DNA from: Planctomycetaceae bacterium
Lineage (GTDB): Bacteria > Planctomycetota > Planctomycetia > Planctomycetales > Planctomycetaceae
Length of the DNA: 64,000 bases
Direction of reading: 5' to 3'
Assembly (NCBI GenBank): GCA_017795105.1
Contig: CP051247.1
Coordinates: forward strand, 62,001 to 126,000
In this document: positions 47,028 to 51,996 of the stretch, piece by piece
How the letters are laid out: every line of letters starts with the position of its first letter
Position numbering within the stretch: position 1 is the stretch's first letter
Program-made: the position numbers and the translations under genes
Notes under the pieces: generated by a model
What the model was told of the DNA's origin: nothing
Databases searched by the model: none
The model's input: only the letters and a program-made list of their open reading frames with translations

Positions 47028-47098
47028 GCCCTGCGGGTGTGATGGATGCATGACTGACTTCGAATCAGTCGGACGAGGTTCGATTCCTTGGTGGGGTA
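47028..47098 (+). tRNA. tRNA-Arg (TCG)
   Basis: 71 nt: anticodon stem ACTGA/TCAGT with loop CTTCGAA (anticodon TCG), T arm CGAGG-TTCGATT-CCTTG, D stem GTGT/GCAT of the same wobble-rich type as in tRNA-Lys of this locus. The acceptor GCCCTGC/GTGGGGT contains three G-T wobbles, an unusually weak acceptor. No encoded CCA. Confidence 0.78.
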
Positions 47099-47150
47099 TT
47101 CAATCAAAGGTCATCCACCGGCTCTGCCGTTTCGATAGTAATAGTAGAAA

Positions 47151-47305
47151 GGGGTGGCCCGTCCGCACTGCGGGCAGGTCGCGAAAGCGACAAGAGGATG
47201 CGCCATCCGCGTTCTTGGAATGAAATCGTACGAGTTCACCAATGACCTCGCGCATGGCGCGGCCTCTTGTGACTTCGTCACCCGCCCATCAGGACGGGCC
47301 ACCCG
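47151..47305. repeat. REPIN-like pair of inverted REP elements
   Basis: Outer arms GGGTGGCCCGTCC (47152-47164) and GGACGGGCCACCC (47292-47304) are perfect inverted copies. Homology continues inward for ~50 bp: CGGGCAGGTCGCGAAAGCGACAA on one side matches the reverse of the region around 47255-47291. Each arm carries its own small hairpin (GTCGC-GAAA-GCGAC; GTGAC-TTC-GTCAC). The centre is unique. Layout is that of a REP doublet mobilised in trans. It separates the tRNA/cREC part from the Y-RNA-like array. Confidence 0.75.
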
Positions 47306-47433
47306 GAGTAGGGTCGATTTCCAACCGTCGCTGATGCGCGATGACGAGAGATGACATTGAACTCACGGCCCCTTTCAGAGGCCTTCCTCATATCACCAGT
47401 TTTACTGGTGGTTCTGATCTAAACTTTTCCAGT
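47306..47433. other. Leader region before the structured RNA array
   Basis: 128 bp without a gene. It has a 7-bp hairpin CACCAGT/ACTGGTG with a TTT loop (47394-47410), then TCTGATCTAAACTTTT. A promoter for the RNA array should lie here, but I cannot pick -35 and -10 boxes with confidence. Confidence 0.4.
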
Positions 47434-47513
47434 GGCTCGACTGCCAGCCGGGATTACATCCCTGTTAAGGATTGCGTGAAGAACGCATCTTCTCGGCACC
47501 TCTTCGTCGGGCC
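47434..47513 (+). ncRNA. Y-RNA-like unit A
   Basis: 80 nt. P1 GGCTCGAC (47434-47441) pairs with GTCGGGCC (47506-47513); internal loop TGCCA / ACCTCTTC; P2 GCCGGGA (47447-47453) pairs with TCTCGGC (47491-47497). Inside are TTACAT, an anticodon-arm-like hairpin ATCC-CTGTTAA-GGAT (identical to an Asn anticodon loop) and a hairpin TGCGT/ACGCA. No T-arm or acceptor. First of five tandem units sharing the P1/loop/P2 plan; the pairing was deduced by hand. Confidence 0.75.
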
Positions 47514-47533
47514 ACTTTTGAAAACATTGCGTA

Positions 47534-47677
47534 CATGATCGACTGCCGGCTTGGAGTACATGACTTAGGATCCGGAGGTTACGGGTTCGATTCCCGTCGG
47601 TGCCATTTTTTTGCGACGCACCGTAGCTCAAAGGTAGAGCACCGTAACAACTCTGAACCACCACTTCGTCGATCATG
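47534..47677 (+). ncRNA. Y-RNA-like unit B with permuted class I tRNA module
   Basis: 144 nt. P1 CATGATCGAC (47534-47543) pairs perfectly with GTCGATCATG (47668-47677). Internal loop TGCCG / CACCACTTC. P2 GCTTGGA (47549-47555) pairs with TCTGAAC (47652-47658) with one mismatch. Inside, in order: TACAT; CGG of an anticodon-like stem; variable AGGTT; T arm ACGGG-TTCGATT-CCCGT (47581-47597); acceptor 3' strand CGGTGC (47598-47603); a T-rich linker; acceptor 5' strand GCACCG (47618-47623); TA; D arm GCTC-AAAGGTA-GAGC (47626-47640); A; CCG closing the stem. This is a tRNA fold cut at the anticodon and joined at the acceptor end. The seven-T linker could also act as a terminator. Confidence 0.78.
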
Positions 47678-47686
47678 CTTTGACAT

Positions 47687-47828
47687 TTCCCGACTGAATG
47701 CTGGATTACATCAGGACTCTGTGATCGCAAGATCGTGCAGGTGCGAATCCTGCCGGCGTCTTCGGACGCCGTGGCGGAAACAGCAGACGCGCAGAGCAAA
47801 ACTACTCTGGCAAACCCTTCGTCGGGGA
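47687..47828 (+). ncRNA. Y-RNA-like unit C with permuted class II (Leu-like) tRNA module
   Basis: 142 nt. P1 TTCCCGAC (47687-47694) pairs with GTCGGGGA (47821-47828). Internal loop TGAAT / AAACCCTTC. P2 GCTGGA (47700-47705) pairs with TCTGGC (47806-47811). Inside: TTACATCAGGA; CTCTG (47717-47721); long variable arm GATC-GCAA-GATC; T arm GCAGG-TGCGAAT-CCTGC; acceptor CGGCGTC closed by the tetraloop TTCG onto GACGCCG (47754-47771), a perfect 7-bp stem; TG; D arm with GCG/CGC; G; CAGAG (47792-47796), which pairs with CTCTG. The whole is a tRNA-Leu-like fold, circularly permuted, with a stable UUCG cap where the acceptor ends would be. Confidence 0.82.
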
Positions 47829-47830
47829 CC

Positions 47831-47934
47831 TCACTCGACTGCGGAAGCGGAATACATGGTTTAAGCAGGTTCAACTCCTGCCCGGTCGCGATTCGTCCCG
47901 ATCGGTCACTCTGCTTCAGAACTTCGTCGAGTGA
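47831..47934 (+). ncRNA. Y-RNA-like unit D with T-arm/acceptor mini-module
   Basis: 104 nt, starting two bases after unit C. P1 TCACTCGAC (47831-47839) pairs perfectly with GTCGAGTGA (47926-47934). Internal loop TGCG / AGAACTTC. P2 GAAGCGGA (47844-47851) pairs with TCTGCTTC (47910-47917), one wobble. Inside: ATACAT, GGTTTAA, T arm GCAGG-TTCAACT-CCTGC (47865-47881), acceptor-like CCGGTCG (47882-47888) with CGATCGG (47899-47905). D arm and anticodon stem are absent, leaving only the T-arm plus acceptor half of a tRNA. Confidence 0.75.
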
Positions 47935-47944
47935 ACTTTGACAA

Positions 47945-47962
47945 GGCTCGAAGAACCGAGCC
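47945..47962 (+). other. Small hairpin between units D and E
   Basis: Perfect 6-bp stem GGCTCG / CGAGCC with loop AAGAAC, just after CTTTGACA. No T run follows, so it is not a standard terminator; it may be a processing site. Confidence 0.45.
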
Positions 47963-47969
47963 GATGCTG

Positions 47970-48048
47970 CTGAGTCGACTGCTCGCGCAGGCTGACGTTT
48001 GATTCCGTGATCTGATGACACGGGAGTCTGCGCACTTCGTCTACTCAG
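47970..48048 (+). ncRNA. Y-RNA-like unit E without tRNA module
   Basis: 79 nt. P1 CTGAGTCGAC (47970-47979) pairs with GTCTACTCAG (48039-48048) with one mismatch. Internal loop TGCTC / ACTTC. P2 GCGCAGGC (47985-47992) pairs with GTCTGCGC (48026-48033). Inside only TGACGTTTGA and a hairpin TTCCGTG/CACGGGA with a nine-base loop. It resembles a minimal Y RNA stem-loop. It ends four bases before the ribosome site of the TROVE gene, so it could also be part of that mRNA leader. Confidence 0.72.
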
Positions 48049-48066
48049 GTTGAAAGGAGGCCGATC

Positions 48067-49704
48067 ATGGCCAACAAGTCTCTCTTCTCCAACTTCAAGA
48101 ACCTGTTGCCGCGTACGAACGCCGTCAACGAGGCGGGCGGTCCAGCTTACAAGTTCAGCGCGAAGCATGCCCTCGCTCAGCTGGCTGCTACCGGGTGCTT
48201 CAATGGAGTCTTCTACGCGAGCGCTCAGACGCAGCTCGATACCTTGCGATCGTTGATCGACGAGGTCGATGACAACGTCTTCCTGGCAAAGCTCGCTGTG
48301 TATTCGCGGGAACGGGCTTTCATGAAGGACATGCCGGCTGCGCTGATTGCGACGCTGTCGACTCGGGATACCGCATTGATGCACCAGGTCTTTGATCGGG
48401 TGATCGATAACGGCCGCGTCCTGCGGACTCTGTTCCAGATGGTCCGTTCCGGTCAGTTCGGTCGAAACAGCCTGTCGTCGAGTTTGCAGCGGGCGTTTCA
48501 GCGATGGTTGAACGACGCATCCGTGAGCAAGTTGCTGTCGGCTTCGATCGGTAACGATCCAAGTCTGCGGGACGTGCTGCGGCTGGCTCGACCAACTCCG
48601 CGGGACAACGCACGGCGGGCTCTGTTTGGATGGTTGACCGATAAGGACGTCGAGAAGTGGGCTCCGGCAACGGAAGCTGATCTTCCGCAGGAAGTGGTGC
48701 ATTTGATCAAGTATCGACGCATTACCGGCGAGAAGGATCAGGCGGCCGTCGCTGCTGATCTGAACGTGCGGTGGGATCTGCTGGCTGATGCCGCTCGTGG
48801 GCCGAAGGTCTGGAAGGCGATCACTCGTCAGATGGGACCACAGGCACTGCGAATGAACCTGAATACGCTCCTGCGTCATCAGGTTCTGGAAGATCCGGAA
48901 ATGGTCGATTACGTGGCCGGCCGCGTTGCCGATACAACGGAAATCCGACGTTCGCGACAGTTCCCGTACCAGTACCTGGCTGCCTACCTGAACGCGTCGA
49001 AGGAGTTGCCGCATAAGATTCGGGAAGCTCTGCATCGAGCAGCCGAGATCGCCTGCGGAAACATCCCGGAACTGCCGGGACCGGTCGTGATCGGACTCGA
49101 TACTTCGGGATCGATGAACTGCACAGTGACCGGATACCGCGGTGCTGGAGCGACTTCGGCCGTGCGGTGTGTCGATGTGGCGGCTCTGTTCGCCGCAGCG
49201 ATCCTGCGCCGAAACCCGGACAGTGTGATCGTCCCGTTCGATACCATTGCCTACGACGCGCGGCTCGATCCGTCCGATTCGATCCTGAGTCTGTCGAAGC
49301 GGCTCGGCCGAATGGGCGGAGGAGGAACGGACTGTTCGATCCCGCTGCGGGAAGCCAACAGCCGTTATCGTGATCGGCGTTTCGCAGGATGCGTGTTGAT
49401 CAGCGATAATGAAAGCTGGATCCGCAACGGACAGGCCTACGGATATGGAGCTTACGGGTCAACCGGAGTGATGACCGAATGGCAGGACTTCGTGAAGAAT
49501 CAACTGCGACTCCAGGGTGGCGACATCACGGGGCCAAAGCTGGTCTGCATTGACATCCAGCCGTACGGAACTTCACAGGCTCCGGAACGCAGCGACATCC
49601 TGAACATCGGCGGCTTCAGTGACGCCGTGTTCAACGTCGTGAGCGGATTCCTGTCCGGAGATGAAAGCCGCTTCGTGAAGGAGGTTGAAGCGGTCGAACT
49701 GTAA
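48067..49704 (+). CDS. rsr: TROVE-domain protein, bacterial Ro60 orthologue (Rsr)
   Basis: 545 residues, AAAGGAGG directly upstream. Residues ~15-330 are the helical-repeat TROVE ring (KHALAQLAATGCFNGVFYASAQTQLDTL, KLAVYSRERAFMKDMPAALIATL, FPYQYLAAYLNAS). Residues ~335-545 are a von Willebrand A domain with a full MIDAS: D345-T-S347-G-S349-M, T421 in GGGTDC and D447 in ISDNES. Ro60 and bacterial Rsr bind the ends of misfolded RNAs in the ring and Y RNAs on its outer face, and work with exonucleases in RNA quality control. Five Y-RNA-like units lie immediately upstream on the same strand. No signal peptide, so it is cytoplasmic. Confidence 0.93.
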   Translation: MANKSLFSNFKNLLPRTNAVNEAGGPAYKFSAKHALAQLAATGCFNGVFYASAQTQLDTLRSLIDEVDDNVFLAKLAVYSRERAFMKDMPAALIATLSTRDTALMHQVFDRVIDNGRVLRTLFQMVRSGQFGRNSLSSSLQRAFQRWLNDASVSKLLSASIGNDPSLRDVLRLARPTPRDNARRALFGWLTDKDVEKWAPATEADLPQEVVHLIKYRRITGEKDQAAVAADLNVRWDLLADAARGPKVWKAITRQMGPQALRMNLNTLLRHQVLEDPEMVDYVAGRVADTTEIRRSRQFPYQYLAAYLNASKELPHKIREALHRAAEIACGNIPELPGPVVIGLDTSGSMNCTVTGYRGAGATSAVRCVDVAALFAAAILRRNPDSVIVPFDTIAYDARLDPSDSILSLSKRLGRMGGGGTDCSIPLREANSRYRDRRFAGCVLISDNESWIRNGQAYGYGAYGSTGVMTEWQDFVKNQLRLQGGDITGPKLVCIDIQPYGTSQAPERSDILNIGGFSDAVFNVVSGFLSGDESRFVKEVEAVEL

Positions 49705-49712
49705 CCGAATCG

Positions 49713-49745
49713 AACGCCCTCGAGTCTCTGCGATTCGAGGGCGTT
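49713..49745 (+). terminator. Strong hairpin after the TROVE gene
   Basis: Perfect 11-bp stem AACGCCCTCGA / TCGAGGGCGTT with an 11-base loop, beginning 9 bp after the stop codon. The T run is short (TTT), so termination may be incomplete or the hairpin may protect the mRNA end. Confidence 0.65.
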
Positions 49746-49813
49746 TCGCATTAGTACCAGGTTTCCATCGTGACCACGCCGGTGGTAAGGCAAGTGCTCT
49801 CTGGCCGGCGCAT

Positions 49814-49848
49814 AAAAAAGGCGTCCGCCCCCGGACAGGACGGACGCC
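49814..49848 (-). terminator. Rho-independent terminator of the low-complexity protein operon
   Basis: On the minus strand GGCGTCCG (49841-49848) pairs with CGGACGCC (49820-49827), followed by six T. It lies 33 bp past the stop of the 379-residue gene. Confidence 0.85.
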
Positions 49849-49880
49849 ACATCATTCTATTATTGCGTCAGATCAATCAC

Positions 49881-51020
49881 TTATCGGCGACTCGTGGTCT
49901 GCCGATCATCCGACTGACGATTCTTCGAGTCAGAACCGCGATCAGACTTGGTGATCTGCTGGTTGGTCGACTCGCGGACGTCGATGGTCTGCCCGTCGAC
50001 ACGAATTGCCTGAGCAATCAGAGCCGAGCGACCGTTCATCCGTGCTTCACCGGCGAGGAATTTAATCTGCTTTCCTTCGCTGATGTCCACGTTCTCAAAT
50101 TCGCTGGCATGCCCCAGGTTCACTTCCCTGGTGCCATGCTTCTCAGTGCGAACGGTGGCGATGACAAATTCACCTTCGCGATTTCGAAAGTTCGCCTGTC
50201 GTGTGCTGACGACTTCACCCTGAAAGCGGTTGAGCCCCTGCTTCCGCGGCAGCTGATTGGTAATCGTCTGCTCGCCAGCAGAAACACGTTCCGCCATCAG
50301 CATCGATTTGCCATTGAAGGTGGCCCGAACGCCGTGAGCCTGGATCTGATCGCCCTGCTGTAGATTCAGCGAATCCACTTTGTCCTGCGATCCGAGGCAG
50401 ACCGTAGCAGTTCGACCTTCCTGGGTCTTCAACTTCGCGATCACTTTCGACTTCTCTGAGTTCATCATCTCCTTCTGGGAAAGACTTTGAATCGTCCCTT
50501 TCACCTGAAGGCGTTTCGAACTCTGATGCTGTCCGTTCTGATTGCGACTTCGCTGATGTTCCTGAGCGCGAGCCTGACTCTGACGGCGTGCGTTCTCCAA
50601 GTCGATCAGGAAGATCGTTTCGAGCGAGTCGTAAACGCCATCATTGTCATAGTCAGTGCCGACCGTGACCCAGCCTTCAATCTCAGCACCACGGAAGTTC
50701 GAGCGTCGCTGGCCCGTATAGCCTTTCCGGCGATTATCATTCTCGCCGCTGCGGTGCTGTTCTTTCATCTGTCGCTGGCTCTGAGATTCATCGGTCCGAG
50801 ACTCGCTCTCTGGTTTCTTCTGATCATGATCCTGATTCTGTTCCTCAAAGCGGTCGGACTGACGTTTGCTGTTCAGCTGGTCGCTCGTTCGAGACTCCTG
50901 CTGGCTCGTCTCGTTCTGATCACGATTCTGCTCTCGCGGAGCCTGCTGAGCTTGAACCGGCATGGCGAGCAGAGCGGAGAGGCCGAGAGCGGCCACGAGG
51001 TTTGGATTTCGTAGAAGCAT
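49881..51020 (-). CDS. Exported Gln/Arg/Ser-rich protein with two repeated beta domains
   Basis: 379 residues from ATG 51020 (GAAGGAA upstream); the open frame extends further only through a shifted reading of the next gene. Signal peptide NLVAALGLSALLAMPVQAQQ. Residues ~22-110 are highly polar and disordered. A short DYDNDGVYDSLE stretch resembles a calcium loop. Two homologous ~75-residue strands-rich domains follow (VKGTIQSLSQ...GDQIQAHGVRATFNGKSMLMAERV and FQGEVVSTRQ...GKQIKFLAGEARMNGRSALIAQAI). Probably an envelope or matrix protein; no family recognised. Confidence 0.72.
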   Translation of the reverse strand: MLLRNPNLVAALGLSALLAMPVQAQQAPREQNRDQNETSQQESRTSDQLNSKRQSDRFEEQNQDHDQKKPESESRTDESQSQRQMKEQHRSGENDNRRKGYTGQRRSNFRGAEIEGWVTVGTDYDNDGVYDSLETIFLIDLENARRQSQARAQEHQRSRNQNGQHQSSKRLQVKGTIQSLSQKEMMNSEKSKVIAKLKTQEGRTATVCLGSQDKVDSLNLQQGDQIQAHGVRATFNGKSMLMAERVSAGEQTITNQLPRKQGLNRFQGEVVSTRQANFRNREGEFVIATVRTEKHGTREVNLGHASEFENVDISEGKQIKFLAGEARMNGRSALIAQAIRVDGQTIDVRESTNQQITKSDRGSDSKNRQSDDRQTTSRR

Positions 51021-51078
51021 CTTAGTTATTCCTTCTTCGTTTGATGTCATTCGAAGTGTCGACTGCAAGTGAGATCGA

Positions 51079-51438
51079 TTATTCCCAGTCCCACCAGGTG
51101 TCGCCGTCGTAGTAGTTGTCGTAGTACCCGTCGGCATACGCGTAATCATCTTCCCACCAGTCGTCGTTCCAGCCGTACTCGTCGTCGGAGTAGTTTTCGT
51201 AGTACTCCTCGTCGTAGGCGTAGTCATCATCGCCGTAGTAGCCGTACTCGTAGTCGTCTTCCCACCAGTCGTTCCAGGTGTAGTCGTTGTAGTCGTAGTC
51301 GTAATTGTCAGCGTCGTCGTAGTACGAGTCGTAGTACTCTTCGGCGTACGTCTCCTGAGCTTCGACCGGGGACGTGAACGCAAATGCCAGCGGGATTGCC
51401 AGCAGGCTGCTAAGTAATCGGAATGAGAGTGCGTTCAT
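51079..51438 (-). CDS. Exported Tyr/Asp/Trp-rich low-complexity protein
   Basis: 119 residues. ATG 51438 has AAAGGAG six bases upstream; a TTG six bp earlier is less likely. A signal peptide (LLSSLLAIPLAFAFTSPVEA) is followed by ~90 residues made almost only of Tyr, Asp, Glu, Trp, Asn, Gly and Ala, with WEDDY recurring. No folded domain is visible. Strongly acidic and aromatic, it could bind cations or form an adhesive or hydrogel-like surface layer. Cotranscribed with the 379-residue gene 58 bp downstream. The repeat-rich DNA makes the other frames appear open. Confidence 0.75.
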   Translation of the reverse strand: MNALSFRLLSSLLAIPLAFAFTSPVEAQETYAEEYYDSYYDDADNYDYDYNDYTWNDWWEDDYEYGYYGDDDYAYDEEYYENYSDDEYGWNDDWWEDDYAYADGYYDNYYDGDTWWDWE

Positions 51439-51996
51439 TACCAACTCCTTTCTTCAGGTAAACTCTGCGTCTGGTTCGAGCGGTAGTCAGATCTCGCGGA
51501 GACCTTTTGGAACGGGCGGCGACCCGTTCGTCCGCTCAGCACCGGGGTGACGGAACTTCCGCCGGCTTCCCGGATAGGGCGGACCTCGTTAGCGATGGCC
51601 CACATTGGGTAAGCGCCGCAGCGTGCGTGCCAGCTGAGGAGCGATTCCCAATTCCGCTCAGTCCGCTCCGCCGAGTATCACCGAATTCCCCATCCTTCAC
51701 CGCCTGGTATGGGGGCGTTTCGGATAAGGCAGCGGCAGTTGCGATCCGCTCGGGCCCCAATCACCGCGTTCTCGTTCCCCAGTCTGATCGCTGAAATGAC
51801 AGTCCTTTGAACGCTGAGCACTCATTCCGCCCCACTGGAGAAAATGGGCCGAGTGATGATTCGTTCTTGACAGAAATCGGCCGCAAAAACGAGACTCAAG
51901 ATAGATCGAGACGTGCTTATCGGTCGACAATCCCTTAAGATACAACCTGCCGCCCACCGGCCTTCCCGCATAGCATCCTCCCACCCAACAGGTCTC
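51439..51996. other. Divergent intergenic region
   Basis: 558 bp between two divergent operons. It should contain both promoters. A 7-bp perfect hairpin GAACGGG/CCCGTTC lies at 51510-51529. No convincing gene is seen. Confidence 0.5.

Noticed and set aside
47154..47354. Small proteins starting MARP on both strands of the REPIN-like repeat
   Set aside because: Both are translations of the same inverted repeat arms; such frames appear wherever a REP element lies.
47496..47604. Reading unit B as a normal linear tRNA with GGCACC (47496-47501) as the 5' acceptor strand for CGGTGCC
   Set aside because: GGCACC lies in the conserved 3' flank of unit A (P2 plus internal loop), no D arm follows it, and the tRNA would be ~110 nt. 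The downstream GCACCG is followed at the right spacing by TA and a canonical D arm.
47679..47711. TTGACA plus TTACAT as a sigma-70 promoter before each unit
   Set aside because: The spacing to TTACAT is about 20 bp in C and varies elsewhere; TTACAT is a fixed part of the RNA internal loop in the units. A promoter role for the TTGACA part alone is kept only as a weak option.
47640..47720. An intron (group I or bulge-helix-bulge) splitting a tRNA between the 5' half of B and the 3' half of C
   Set aside because: The halves do not share acceptor sequence or class, the recurring sequence pairs as P1/P2 of consecutive units, and no group I core elements are visible.
47717..47735. A tRNA-His anticodon loop (CTGTGAT) in unit C
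   Set aside because: The bases on either side do not pair. CTCTG instead pairs with CAGAG at 47792-47796, and GATC-GCAA-GATC forms the variable arm.
47419..49035. A 538-codon open frame on the minus strand across the RNA array and TROVE gene
   Set aside because: It is antisense to a clear TROVE/vWA gene and to structured RNAs; composition is not protein-like.
51069..51377. Arg/Ser-rich plus-strand frame and the Thr-rich minus-strand extension over the Tyr/Asp-rich gene
   Set aside because: They are alternative readings of a low-complexity repeat; only the minus-strand frame has a signal peptide and ribosome site.
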